The notes: generated by a model from the letters alone, not told the origin. Positions 35,551 through 44,642 are shown, counted from the first letter of the stretch. The stretch: DNA of 64,000 nt from JAJCYX01 sp965243825 (GCA_965243825.1 CBDEVT010000001.1:1860001-1924000), one strand, 5' to 3'. A program made the numbers and translations.

Positions 35551-36783
35551 GCTGACCGGACCTGTTACGAACCAGGCTTTCAGCTGCCCCTTGCCCTTGA
35601 TAGCGATTGAACCTCGCGGCTCCAGTTCGAAATCCGGCACTACCAGATCGCGTGTCGCTTCTGAAATCTGCACCCGGCCAGGATCCGAGGTGGCCTCAAT
35701 CCTACTCGCAACGTTGACTGTATCGCCCCAGATGTCGTAGCGGAACTTCTGGCGGCCAATTACGCCTGCCACGACAGGGCCAGAATTCACCCCAAACCGA
35801 AGCTCCAGGCGCTTGCCGTTTCTGGAGGGGACTTCCGAGACAGCGCGAGCCATGTCCAGGCAACATTGCACAGCGGCCGTGGCGTGATCCAATTTGGATT
35901 CCGGAACTCCTGAAGCAGCCATGTAGCCATCCCCTGCGGTGTGAAGCTTCTCCAGTCCGTGCCTCTCTACGCACGCGTCGAGTTCGGCGAAGACTTCATT
36001 AAGCCAATCGAGGACGTCGCCGGGTGGCATACCCGCGAAGATGGCGGTCGATCCCACCACGTCGGCGAACACTACGGAAACTTCTTCAAAGTACCTGGCC
36101 GGAGTGGCGCCATTCTGCTTCAAGTCTTCGGCAACATTGCGCGGCAGGATATTTAGCAGCAGTCGATCCGCGGTGGCTCTGCCCGTGACGGTTGCTCGGA
36201 CGTAGTACCCGGTAAACCCGAAAACTATCAGTGACATGAAGCCCATATTCAGTACGAACAGCACGTTGCGGGTTAGGTCGCTCGACTCAAGCGAGTTGTT
36301 GGTAAAGGAGGTATCAAAGGCGACGGTTGCGATCACTCCGGACACGAAGACGCCAAACCAGAGGATCGATTGCCGAAGTGAGAGAAATGAAAGCGCAACC
36401 AATGGACCGACAAATGCCCATAGCAGAACAAGCCCGGAGTCGAATAGCCCTCCGACAATCCATTGAATCGCGAAGGTAATTCCTATGATCGAGACGATCT
36501 GGGCATATACGGCTATGTAGTGATTTCGCAGTCGGTGCGCCAACAAAAGCGCTGTCCCGACAACAATCGTGAACACCAGCGGCAACCAGGTTGCGAGGTG
36601 CCATCCAAATATGGCCAGGTACATGGAAAACCAGACGATACCAGCCACGCTGCAAGACCCGGCGATCAACAGGACCGCTAGCTTCTGCGAACGGATGTCA
36701 CCAGTGTCATTGGGATCACCCGCGAAACCGGTCGATGCCTGCCTGATTGCGGGAACGCACCTTTGTTCCGTTGGGCTTTCCAC
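35548..36783 (-). CDS. Membrane-bound class III adenylate/guanylate cyclase
   Basis: A 411-residue protein. About six membrane helices span residues 35-205. A short linker (RATADRLLLNILPRNVAEDLKQ) is the usual cyclase-coupling helix. The catalytic domain (about 230-405) has VVFADVVGSTAIF with a metal Asp, LHTAGDGYMAASG, and YDIWGDTVNVASRIEA with the second substrate region. It should make a cyclic nucleotide in the cytosol. The substrate-selecting positions are not clearly adenylate-type. It is the last gene of the element before the right attachment site. Confidence 0.9.
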   Translation of the reverse strand: MESPTEQRCVPAIRQASTGFAGDPNDTGDIRSQKLAVLLIAGSCSVAGIVWFSMYLAIFGWHLATWLPLVFTIVVGTALLLAHRLRNHYIAVYAQIVSIIGITFAIQWIVGGLFDSGLVLLWAFVGPLVALSFLSLRQSILWFGVFVSGVIATVAFDTSFTNNSLESSDLTRNVLFVLNMGFMSLIVFGFTGYYVRATVTGRATADRLLLNILPRNVAEDLKQNGATPARYFEEVSVVFADVVGSTAIFAGMPPGDVLDWLNEVFAELDACVERHGLEKLHTAGDGYMAASGVPESKLDHATAAVQCCLDMARAVSEVPSRNGKRLELRFGVNSGPVVAGVIGRQKFRYDIWGDTVNVASRIEATSDPGRVQISEATRDLVVPDFELEPRGSIAIKGKGQLKAWFVTGPVS

Positions 36784-36907
36784 CGATCACCTACTCCTTT
36801 TTGACTCATCTCATACCCAGAGAAGGGCGTTGGGACCGGGATGGAGGCGTCAGGGGACAACTATATCGAGTACCGGGAGTCATCCTGCCGCGTTGAAGCC
36901 GACAGAT

Positions 36908-36940
36908 TGGTGGAGCTGAGGGGATACGAACTCAAAGCCT
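36908..36940 (-). repeat. tRNA 3'-end relic C (degenerate)
   Basis: On the minus strand the segment ends TTCGTATCCCCTCAGCTCCACCA in part, resembling a tRNA T-loop and acceptor end. The T stem no longer pairs. It is weaker than relics A and B and lies 42 bases from the right attachment site. Confidence 0.4.
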
Positions 36941-36981
36941 AGCTAGAGTCGGAACTTGTCAGTGAAAGTACCCCCTACAGC

Positions 36982-36997
36982 CTTCCCGGGCCCACCA
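36982..36997 (+). repeat. attR: copy of the tRNA-Ile 3' end
   Basis: The segment cttcccgggcccacca exactly repeats 19772-19787 in the same orientation, with two further matching bases on the left after one mismatch. No tRNA body precedes it, as expected for the distal junction of an element inserted in a tRNA gene. Confidence 0.8.
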
Positions 36998-37129
36998 ATT
37001 TGGTTTCGTTTTAACTTCTGCAGCACTCTGCTGCAAGGTGTCTGAACTCAGTACGACGACCCGTCGTCCTGTATCTAAATTTCTACTCCATCAGGAAAAT
37101 TCGATCGCGCTCACGTTTTGGCGCGCTCG

Positions 37130-38170
37130 TCAAGAGAGTGCGGCAAACGTTTGCACGTCTGATAGAAGCTCCGGTTCCACTGCCTTAAGCCGTCCGGCGA
37201 CATCGGTAAGCGGTGTAAGCGCAAACTTTCCATCACGAACTGCAACCATGTTCCCATGGTCATCGTTCAAAACAGCGTCGACCGCTCGCAGGCCAAACCT
37301 GCTTGCTAGGATCCTGTCCGTTGATGATGGCGGACCGCCGCGTTGGAGGTGACCGATCACGCTAACGGTCAGCTTCCAGCGCTTTGGCTCCAGGTTTTCG
37401 AGGCGATCGGCCAGCGCAGCTCCAACACCACTGAGGTGCATATAACGGTCGTCCGGACCCTGGTTTCCGTACTGCTTGTTCTCGCCTTTGAAAGTGGCAC
37501 CCTCACCTATGACGATGATGGTGAATTCGATACCTTGGTCTTGCCTGATCTTGACAGTCCGCGCAACCGCCTTCACATCTACCGGCTCTTCTGGTGTCAG
37601 GATGATGTCTGCTCCGCCCGCTATTCCAGCGGCGACAGCTATCCAGCCAAAATCTCGCCCCATGGTTTCGACAATCATCACTCGATCATGGGATTCTGCA
37701 GTCGTCCTGAGCCGGTCGATAGCTTCTGCTGCCGTAGCGACCGCGGTGTCGAAGCCAATCGTGATGTCAGTTCCCTCAACATCGTTGTCGATCGTTTTGG
37801 GTATTCCGACGATCGGTATCCCACGTTCCTCAGCCCTCAGCGCTGTCCCCATTGAGCTGTTGCCGCCGATCACGATGAGTCCGGCGAGATCATGCTTATT
37901 GAAGTTGGCTACCACTGCGTCTGCTGCCGTTGGATCGTCACGGAATGGATTCTCACCAGAACAGCCGAGTATGGAACCTCCACGACCTAGAATGTCCCAC
38001 GTGTTTTTCTTTGAAAGAGGAACTGCAAGGTCTTTGGCCAGACCTTCAAAGCCGTATTGAAAGCCGACGACAGAAGTGTCTCTCTCGGCCGCACGGAAAA
38101 CTGCGCCCCGGATCGCAGCGTTGAGGCCAGGACAATCGCCACCACAAGTCATTATTCCGATTGATCCCAT
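37130..38170 (-). CDS. pfkA: 6-phosphofructokinase family protein
   Basis: A 346-residue PFK starting MGSIGIMTCGGDCPGLNAAI. The catalytic loop PKTIDND (124-130) has Lys in place of the Gly typical of ATP-PFK, a trait of pyrophosphate-linked enzymes. Yet the phosphoryl-donor loop reads GGNSSMG (102-108), where ATP enzymes have GGDGS and PPi enzymes GGDDT. So the donor is uncertain. The fructose-6-phosphate region IGHLQRGGPPSSTDR is intact. It carries out the committed step of glycolysis or its reversible PPi form. It is the first chromosomal gene beyond attR and lies 11 bases after an esterase gene. Confidence 0.9.
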   Translation of the reverse strand: MGSIGIMTCGGDCPGLNAAIRGAVFRAAERDTSVVGFQYGFEGLAKDLAVPLSKKNTWDILGRGGSILGCSGENPFRDDPTAADAVVANFNKHDLAGLIVIGGNSSMGTALRAEERGIPIVGIPKTIDNDVEGTDITIGFDTAVATAAEAIDRLRTTAESHDRVMIVETMGRDFGWIAVAAGIAGGADIILTPEEPVDVKAVARTVKIRQDQGIEFTIIVIGEGATFKGENKQYGNQGPDDRYMHLSGVGAALADRLENLEPKRWKLTVSVIGHLQRGGPPSSTDRILASRFGLRAVDAVLNDDHGNMVAVRDGKFALTPLTDVAGRLKAVEPELLSDVQTFAALS

Positions 38171-38181
38171 CTCTCTCCCTC

Positions 38182-39015
38182 TCAGCCTGAATTCGTAAAA
38201 CTCTCGAGAATCGTGCGCCCAGCCACGTCAAACGGGTGTTCGTGGGCTAGAAATTCATCAACAGCCCTGTTGAACAACTCTGCTCGCTCGAAATAGACGG
38301 AGTGCCCAGACTCCGGCACAAGTAACAGGTTTGATCTGTCAAGTTGCCGGGCCAAGGCTTCGATACGTCCCGGGGCACATACTCCGTCTTCTTCGCCAAC
38401 GATGAGCAGGGTAGGACATTCCAATCCCGTCAGTTCTTTGGGATCGATCTGTCCCCACCCTCGCCTGGACACTCCATCGTTCTGTCGACTGATCATTACA
38501 TACATCTCGTGAAGCTCAGTCTGCTCCTCCAGCATCCTCTTGCCCGCCGCCGGATGGAAGGCTCCTGGCGAGTTCGACACCCACGCCAAACGCGCGTCTG
38601 CCAGCATATCTTCCTGTTCTACATAACAAGTTTTTTCTGGTAGATACAGTCCTCCGTCCGTAGCCGCCAATACAAGAGCCGCGACCCGGTCTGGATGATC
38701 CAACGCAAAACGCAGGCACGTCCAGCCTCCCATCGATTGTGAGATCAGGCCAACCTGCTCAATAGCAAGATAGTCCAGCAGTTCGAGCAGAACATTGGCG
38801 TAAATCGCGCCTGAATCGTTCTCATTCACGTTCCAGTGCGAGTGTCTGAAACCGGGGTGATCAAAAGTTATGCAGCGATAGCCGACCCCGAAAAACTCGA
38901 TTTGTTCCCACCAGGAGAGAGCGTTACCCGCTGCCCCATGAGCAAACACCAATGGAGGGCCCGAACCGGTCGATTCGTAGTAGACGTTCGCATACTTAAG
39001 TTCTGCAATTGGCAT
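38182..39015 (-). CDS. Alpha/beta hydrolase
   Basis: A 277-residue protein from ATG at 39015 (an earlier Met is possible). It follows the usual order: PPLVFAHGAAGNALSWWEQI (oxyanion region), FDHPGFRHS, LISQSMGGWTCLRFA (nucleophile elbow S-M-G-G), LLIVGEEDGVCAPGRIEAL (acid) and ESGHSVYFE (His). The triad is complete. Substrate is unknown; it resembles esterases and haloperoxidase-like hydrolases. It is followed closely by the phosphofructokinase gene on the same strand and is divergent from pdxS. Confidence 0.85.
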   Translation of the reverse strand: MPIAELKYANVYYESTGSGPPLVFAHGAAGNALSWWEQIEFFGVGYRCITFDHPGFRHSHWNVNENDSGAIYANVLLELLDYLAIEQVGLISQSMGGWTCLRFALDHPDRVAALVLAATDGGLYLPEKTCYVEQEDMLADARLAWVSNSPGAFHPAAGKRMLEEQTELHEMYVMISRQNDGVSRRGWGQIDPKELTGLECPTLLIVGEEDGVCAPGRIEALARQLDRSNLLLVPESGHSVYFERAELFNRAVDEFLAHEHPFDVAGRTILESFTNSG

Positions 39016-39294
39016 GACGAGACCATACCAACACTCCATTTCGATTCTGATAGAGGGTTGACAGGACAGATGGCCCAACGATTGAGTCGTATTGGGGAGC
39101 GAGGTGGCAATTTGGCGGCGTATAATTTCGGGAAATGTCTCAAAGCACGAATTGAGGCAGAGCCGTGGGGCGGGTTCGGTGTCGCCGCCACGGTCACTTA
39201 GGGGCTAGAACTGAGCCATATACGGCAGCCGCCCCAGCCCGCTTTGTTTGGAGCGGGGAGGTGATCATCTTAAAAAGCCGAAAGGAAATGGCAG

Positions 39295-40251
39295 ATGGAT
39301 ACGACAAGCACGCCTTCTACGAGTGCAGCCAACGGCTCCCACGCTAAAGCATGGCGTGAAGGCTCTAAGCCTGAGGTGGGCAGTTGGCGCGAAAAAGCAG
39401 GACTGGCCCAGATGTTGAAGGGTGGAGTGATCATGGACGTGGTCACTCCGGACCAAGCAAAGATAGCCGAGGATGCCGGTGCAGTATCGGTGATGGCCCT
39501 TGAGCGAGTCCCATCTGACATCAGGAGGGACGGTGGTGTCGCTCGCATGTCCGACCCAGACCTGATAGATGGCATCATCAACGCCGTCAGTATTCCGGTC
39601 ATGGCCAAGGCCCGCATAGGTCACTTTGTAGAAGCCCAGGTACTCGAGGCTCTTGGCGTCGACTACTGTGATGAATCTGAGGTGTTGACACCGGCGGACA
39701 ACGCGTTCCATGTCAACAAGTGGGACTTCAAGATGCCATTCGTTTGCGGCGCTACAAATCTCGGGGAGGCGCTGCGAAGAATTGGTGAAGGCGCCGCCAT
39801 GATCCGTACAAAGGGCGAGGCTGGAACGGGTGATGTGGTTCAGGCAGTGACTCATGCGCGCACGGTTCTTGGTCACATAAAGAAGATCCAGCACATGGAT
39901 GAAGAAGAGCTCATGACCGAGGCGAAAAACCTCGGGGCTCCATTCGAGTTAATCCTCGAAGTGCACCGGACCGGCAAGTTGCCCGTTGTGAACTTCGCTG
40001 CTGGTGGCATAGCAACACCTGCTGACGCAGCCCTGCTTATGCAGATTGGTGTAGAAGGAGTCTTTGTTGGATCTGGCATCTTCAAGTCGGAGAATCCGCC
40101 GAAAATGGCCGATGCCATCGTGAGGGCGACGACCCACTACAACGACCCGGAGATGTTGGCCGAAATTTCACGTGGTCTCGGCGATGCAATGGCGGGGCTC
40201 GAAGTCAACAAGATGGTTGATGAAGAGCGGTTGGAAAAACGCGGTTGGTAG
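39295..40251 (+). CDS. pdxS: Pyridoxal 5'-phosphate synthase subunit PdxS
   Basis: A 318-residue PdxS with about 25 extra N-terminal residues. Family hallmarks are MLKGGVIMDVVTPDQAKIAEDAGA, RMSDPDLIDGI, PVMAKARIGHFVEAQ (catalytic Lys), DYCDESEVLTPAD and MIRTKGEAGTGDV. It makes PLP from ribose 5-phosphate, glyceraldehyde 3-phosphate and ammonia delivered by PdxT, whose gene overlaps its end. AAAGGA precedes the ATG. A TATAAT box at 39121-39126 in the divergent gap may be its -10 element, although the -35 box is weak. Confidence 0.97.
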   Translation: MDTTSTPSTSAANGSHAKAWREGSKPEVGSWREKAGLAQMLKGGVIMDVVTPDQAKIAEDAGAVSVMALERVPSDIRRDGGVARMSDPDLIDGIINAVSIPVMAKARIGHFVEAQVLEALGVDYCDESEVLTPADNAFHVNKWDFKMPFVCGATNLGEALRRIGEGAAMIRTKGEAGTGDVVQAVTHARTVLGHIKKIQHMDEEELMTEAKNLGAPFELILEVHRTGKLPVVNFAAGGIATPADAALLMQIGVEGVFVGSGIFKSENPPKMADAIVRATTHYNDPEMLAEISRGLGDAMAGLEVNKMVDEERLEKRGW

Positions 40252-40904
40252 ATACACCTGCACGTGCAAAAAGCGCTGCTGGTGAGCCCAAGGACAAAGA
40301 TCAACTGAACATTGGAGTGCTCGCCCTCCAGGGGGATTTCATCGAGCACATCCACATGTTCAGGAGACTTGGCGTTGAAGCCATCGAAGTACGCAAGCCT
40401 TCTCAGCTGGCGACTCTTGATGGTCTGGTCATACCTGGTGGGGAAAGCACAACTATCCGCAGGCTTATCGATCTCTTCGGTTTCGAGCATGAACTGCGCG
40501 CATTTGTCGGACGAGGAGCAGCGTTGTGGGGGACATGCGCTGGCATGATCGTGATTGCCCGCGAACTTACCGATCCCTACCCGGAACCACTTGGGCTTAT
40601 CGACATCTGTGTTTCGCGAAACTGGTTTGGTCGTCAAGTCGATAGCTTCGAAGACGATTTCGAGTTCAGCGGCATTGACGGAGGGCCATTTCTGGCAGTC
40701 TTCATCCGGGCGCCAATCGTAGAAACTGTGGGGAAGGGCGTTGAGGTTGTAGCAAAGCTGGAAGATGGAAAGCCCATTGCTGTGCGATCGAACAACATCC
40801 TCGCGACTGCGTTCCACCCAGAGCTAACAGATGACCCTCGAGTGCATGAATACTTCATCGGTATGACGAGACAGACTGTGGGCGGTGCACAAGAACTTAT
40901 TTGA
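40245..40904 (+). CDS. pdxT: Pyridoxal 5'-phosphate synthase glutaminase subunit PdxT
   Basis: A 219-residue class I glutaminase. It has IGVLALQGDFIEH, the loop IPGGESTT, the nucleophile LWGTCAGM (Cys near 99) and the C-terminal His-x-Glu in AFHPELT. It releases ammonia from glutamine for PdxS. The start is a TTG at 40245 that overlaps the end of pdxS by seven bases, with about 20 residues before the conserved core; a later start is possible but the coupling supports this one. Confidence 0.95.
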   Translation: MVDTPARAKSAAGEPKDKDQLNIGVLALQGDFIEHIHMFRRLGVEAIEVRKPSQLATLDGLVIPGGESTTIRRLIDLFGFEHELRAFVGRGAALWGTCAGMIVIARELTDPYPEPLGLIDICVSRNWFGRQVDSFEDDFEFSGIDGGPFLAVFIRAPIVETVGKGVEVVAKLEDGKPIAVRSNNILATAFHPELTDDPRVHEYFIGMTRQTVGGAQELI

Positions 40905-40979
40905 ACTGAGAAGGCAGGGCGCATGTAACCGTGCCGTGACAGGTTCGAGGTTCGAATAACTGAGATAAAACGCGCACAA

Positions 40980-41921
40980 ATGATTAGACACCTTCATCCG
41001 ACCGATACGCCGGCGCTGTTCCAGTTCAAACAGCGTTCGGGGCCTGATGAGGCCTACACCATTAGCCGGGCATTCACAGGCGCCCGTAAATCGTTCCCTC
41101 TAGTCAGGTACTCCAGCATCGCTCTGTCACCGCGAGCCTGGCAAGGGTGCTGGGTGAAGACCAGACGAGCCAGGGTCCAGGCGGTACTCCGGGCCGGTCC
41201 GCGTTCTGGACCATCTGCATGGGAACTGTCTGAACTCTACCTTGCCAAAAAGACTCGAGATATTGCTGGCGAAGTTCTGGAGCAGTTGGCATTTCCTGCT
41301 GGAACATCTGGGGCTCGGCGCATATTCCTCAGACTGTCTGCTGAGAGTGATCTATTTGATCTTGTTCGCTCGGCTGGTTACATGCCGGTCTTCTCGGAAG
41401 ATGTGTACATTGCGGAGTCCGCACAGGAAGTTCTCGCCCGTGTCGGTGAGGCGTCCGGTGAACACGAACTTCGGCAGCTAGACGAACGAGATAAACACGC
41501 CCTCTTCAGACTGTACTGCGCGGCAACTCCCATGGATGCACGATCCAGAGTTGGTCAGACATTCGATGAATGGGACTCGGCCACCGAAAAAATCGGCCGC
41601 AAAGCGCTGGACTGGGGTGTAGATCAAGCCGACTCCGCTGGTCTCCAGGCTCGTGTCAGGTCGTCCGATATCTCAGGTGGCAGATACTTTTCAGTCCTCT
41701 GCGCAAATGAGGCCACCTGCAGCGTCGAGAGCCTCGTGGCGACTGGGGTCAGTGATGCTGGCGAGAAGAAGGTTTTCACGCTGGTGCCGTCCTATGACCA
41801 GAAGTTATCAGAGACCCTCACGGATCTCGGGTTTACTAGAGGCACTTCGTACTATGTAATGGTAAAAACACTGGCAGTAACCGCTGCTGAACGAGTACCT
41901 GGGCTGGTCGTTGCCGAGTAG
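40980..41921 (+). CDS. Conserved hypothetical protein, GNAT-like
   Basis: A 313-residue protein of about two acetyltransferase-like halves, with no clean acetyl-CoA motif. The N-terminal part begins MIRHLHPTDTPALFQFKQRS, then SELYLAKKTRDIAGEVLEQL, and the middle has ARRIFLRLSAESDLFDLVRSAGY like the end of a GNAT domain. The second half (LDERDKHALFRLYCAATPMD to GFTRGTSYYVMVKTL) is similar in layout. Function is unknown. It stands between pdxT and the R3H ATPase, all read rightwards, which suggests a shared housekeeping transcript. Confidence 0.6.
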   Translation: MIRHLHPTDTPALFQFKQRSGPDEAYTISRAFTGARKSFPLVRYSSIALSPRAWQGCWVKTRRARVQAVLRAGPRSGPSAWELSELYLAKKTRDIAGEVLEQLAFPAGTSGARRIFLRLSAESDLFDLVRSAGYMPVFSEDVYIAESAQEVLARVGEASGEHELRQLDERDKHALFRLYCAATPMDARSRVGQTFDEWDSATEKIGRKALDWGVDQADSAGLQARVRSSDISGGRYFSVLCANEATCSVESLVATGVSDAGEKKVFTLVPSYDQKLSETLTDLGFTRGTSYYVMVKTLAVTAAERVPGLVVAE

Positions 41922-41972
41922 AACCCCTAAGAATCTGAACAACGTAAACGTACTAGCACTGCTCAAGGACTG

Positions 41973-43661
41973 TTGACCGAACTGGTAGAGCCAAACAGAC
42001 AGATTGTCGACGATATGGATGCGTTCATTGCCGCGCTCCCTGAACGAGTGGCGGAGCGGCTTCGGGCCGATCCCAACGTATCGTCATTGATTGAAGTTGT
42101 ACTGGACCTGGGTCGTACACCTGAGGCACGATTCCCAGACGGATACGTGCATCTAGGCGATGGTGAAGTGACTCAGGCTGAGATTTCTCGTGTCGTCGAA
42201 AACGTTGGCCATTTCGGTGACGACAACAGAGCAGGCATCGAGCGTACTCTTCACCGTATGTCGGTGATTCGCAACCGGGCAGGCGAACCCGTTGGGCTTA
42301 CCTGTCGGGTTGGTCGTGCTGTCTTTGGCAGTGTCCGACTCATCCACGATCTTGTTGAATCTGGTCAGAGCGTGCTTCTGCTCGGCCGTCCTGGAGTCGG
42401 TAAAACCACGATGCTCCGTGAGGTTGCCAGGGTTCTTGCAGACGACGTTGGCAAGAGAGTTGTGATTGTTGACACCTCGAACGAGATCGCCGGTGACGGG
42501 GATGTGCCACACCCAGCAATCGGCCATGCCCGGCGAATGCAGGTATCGAATACCACTTTGCAGCACAGGGTCATGATCGAAGCTGTGGAAAACCACACGC
42601 CAGAAGTGATCGTGATTGATGAAATGGGCACGGAGCTGGAGGCTCTCGCTGCACGGACCATTGCCGAACGCGGTGTTCAACTGGTTGCTACGGCGCACGG
42701 GAACACTCTGGCCAATCTGGTCAGCAACCCTACGCTCTCGGATCTCGCTGGTGGAACTCAGACCGTCACCCTTGGTGACATCGAGGCACGCCGACGTCGC
42801 ACCCAGAAAACGGTTTTGGAGCGAAGCCACGATCCTACATTCAGCGTCGTGGTCGAGATTCGCGAACGTAACCAGGTAGGTGTAATCCACGACGTAGGTA
42901 CCGCCGTTGATCGAATGTTGCGTGGCATAGGTGTGCCAATCGAGGTTCGCACACTACTTGCGGACGGTTCTGTCGAATCGAAGATCGAAGAGAACCAGGA
43001 ACTTGAAGAAGAGTTCCAAACCGCAGGGTTCGATGTGGAAGACGTTCGGCGTGGGCGAGGTCAATCTAGAAGAGCGATCGCTAGGTCGAAGAATACGGCC
43101 AGAGAGGTCGTTACTGATGTCACACCTGAAGTTGGTGGCCTGCAACCCGCTCCAGTGCGCATACACCCCTTTGGCGTTCCCAAGACGATGATTGCAACGT
43201 TGATTGAGGAGACGGGTGCACCAGTTCAAGTGGTAGACGATGCTGGTGACGCAGACATCTTCGTGACCACCAAGTCTCACTACAGTCGTCGGCCAACCGT
43301 GATCCGTAGAGCCGAACGTGAAGGACTACCTGTGTACGTGTTGCGCCGCGCCACAGGTGAGCAGGTGACTCAGTTCTTGAATCGATTCGGAGTAAGGGGA
43401 GGTAGGGCGGCGGCGAGCGGTGCGAGACGCATCAATGGCAGCAAAGACACCAACGAATCGAATGCTGTTCAGTCCGCAATGTCCGAGGCTGAACAAGCTG
43501 TCGAGCAGGTTATGTCAGGCACTCGAAAAATCGAACTATCGCCCCAATCTTCATACATCAGGCGCCTGCAGCATGGACTGGCGGCAAGCCATAACCTCGG
43601 TTCATCCAGTACTGGCCGCGAACCCTCCCGCCGAGTAGTTATCCGCCGCAGATCGCGATAG
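41973..43661 (+). CDS. R3H-domain AAA ATPase (SpoIIIAA/Ycf45-like)
   Basis: A 562-residue protein read from TTG at 41973; an ATG at 42015 is the alternative. The ATPase domain has Walker A GRPGVGKTT (138-146), Walker B VIVIDEMGTE and ATAHG sensor-like residues, as in the SpoIIIAA/Ycf45 family. A variable acidic/basic linker follows (about 330-385). Near 400-480 is a domain with IFVTTKSHYSRRP, and the C-terminus has an R3H single-strand nucleic-acid-binding motif (SSYIRRLQHGLAASHNL). It probably acts on RNA or DNA in the cytosol; the precise role is unknown. Such proteins are common in Chloroflexota and cyanobacteria. Confidence 0.88.
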   Translation: MTELVEPNRQIVDDMDAFIAALPERVAERLRADPNVSSLIEVVLDLGRTPEARFPDGYVHLGDGEVTQAEISRVVENVGHFGDDNRAGIERTLHRMSVIRNRAGEPVGLTCRVGRAVFGSVRLIHDLVESGQSVLLLGRPGVGKTTMLREVARVLADDVGKRVVIVDTSNEIAGDGDVPHPAIGHARRMQVSNTTLQHRVMIEAVENHTPEVIVIDEMGTELEALAARTIAERGVQLVATAHGNTLANLVSNPTLSDLAGGTQTVTLGDIEARRRRTQKTVLERSHDPTFSVVVEIRERNQVGVIHDVGTAVDRMLRGIGVPIEVRTLLADGSVESKIEENQELEEEFQTAGFDVEDVRRGRGQSRRAIARSKNTAREVVTDVTPEVGGLQPAPVRIHPFGVPKTMIATLIEETGAPVQVVDDAGDADIFVTTKSHYSRRPTVIRRAEREGLPVYVLRRATGEQVTQFLNRFGVRGGRAAASGARRINGSKDTNESNAVQSAMSEAEQAVEQVMSGTRKIELSPQSSYIRRLQHGLAASHNLGSSSTGREPSRRVVIRRRSR

Positions 43662-43916
43662 GCAACCCACTGCTCGTTTCGATCTGACACGCATCGTGTC
43701 CGTAAGGTGAAGCGGGCACTTGCCGCGAGTGCGACGAACCTTTGCCCGAAAACCAGATGCCATTCCGCCGGTTAACATGTGCGCCATTCAGAGTCTTCCG
43801 AAACATAGGTGGTTGAGTTGGCTTCCGAAGATTCACAACTCCGTATCAACTCTGCGCAACCAGAGTTGATTCCTGATGAGATGGTGGAAACGGTCGCGTC
43901 TAAAACAGGACACACA

Positions 43917-44642
43917 ATGCACTTGAATTCAGGTCTGCTGATCACATTTGAGGGCGGAGAAGGTTCAGGCAAGACGACGCAATCAACTCGACTGGCAGGA
44001 CGAATCACCGAACTGGGAATTGACGTTGTGCATGCCAGGGAACCAGGTGGTACCGGGCTCGGCGAACATATCCGCAGTCTGGTTAAGCGAGACGGGGATA
44101 TCGCGGTAGGTACCGAAACACTGCTATTTGCCGCGGCACGTGCACAACTGGTGAAAGAGGTCATCCAGCCGAAACTTCGTCAACGCGCAATAGTGATACT
44201 CGACAGATTCACGGACTCGACCCTTGCTTACCAGGGCTTCGGCCGTGGTCTGAACATCGACGAGATCATGGCGCTCAACAGGTTCGCCACCGGGGGGATA
44301 GAGCCAGAACTGACAGTTTTGTTGGATGCCGATCCAGCCAAGACGCTCAGGCGTGTAGAACTCACCGACGGACCAGCTCCCGAGCAGAGAGAATCAAAGG
44401 CTCGAGCGGGAGACAGGGCTGACGAACGTCGGTTCGAGAAGGAACCTTTGTCGTTCCACGAGAAAGTTAGGAAAGGCTATCTGGAACTTTCCAAAAACGG
44501 CACACGCTGGAGTGTGATCAGGGCTGATCAAGCGCAACATCGAGTCGCAGATGCCATCTGGAAACGTGTTAGACCGTTGCTCGTTGCGCGTGGAGTTGAC
44601 GAAAGTCTGCTGAAACGTAAACAAGGCCAGCAAAGCGAATGA
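43917..44642 (+). CDS. tmk: Thymidylate kinase
   Basis: A 241-residue protein from ATG at 43917 with AGGA six bases upstream; an in-frame GTG at 43809 would add 36 atypical residues. The P-loop is FEGGEGSGKTTQ, the substrate region is HAREPGGTGLGE with the DR(Y/F) motif as ILDRFTDSTLAYQGFGRG, and the lid follows QRESKARAGDR. It phosphorylates dTMP for DNA synthesis. Its stop overlaps the ATG of the following GNAT gene (ATGA). Confidence 0.95.
   Translation: MHLNSGLLITFEGGEGSGKTTQSTRLAGRITELGIDVVHAREPGGTGLGEHIRSLVKRDGDIAVGTETLLFAAARAQLVKEVIQPKLRQRAIVILDRFTDSTLAYQGFGRGLNIDEIMALNRFATGGIEPELTVLLDADPAKTLRRVELTDGPAPEQRESKARAGDRADERRFEKEPLSFHEKVRKGYLELSKNGTRWSVIRADQAQHRVADAIWKRVRPLLVARGVDESLLKRKQGQQSE

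Larger units (their letters stand above)
19772..36997. mobile_element. Candidate integrative element in tRNA-Ile (about 17.2 kb)
   Basis: Direct 16-bp copies of the tRNA-Ile 3' end bound the segment, and a large serine recombinase with a coupled partner gene lies at the left edge. Cargo comprises a zinc-finger membrane protein, a photorepair island, tiny overlapping genes, lipoproteins, an esterase and a nucleotide cyclase. No conjugation, capsid or replication genes were recognised, so it is a genomic island or non-self-mobile element rather than a phage. Additional tRNA-end relics in its right third suggest a composite origin. Whether it still excises cannot be told. Confidence 0.72.

Noticed and set aside
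35432..35740. Plus-strand frame containing WWASWDSNPRPADK
   Set aside because: This peptide is the well-known antisense translation of a tRNA 3' end (relic B); the frame is not a gene.
39265..39894. Minus-strand open frame of 209 codons
   Set aside because: Fully antisense to pdxS and without recognisable protein sequence.
42153..42890. Minus-strand open frame of 245 codons
   Set aside because: Antisense to the R3H ATPase; no family features or ribosome site.
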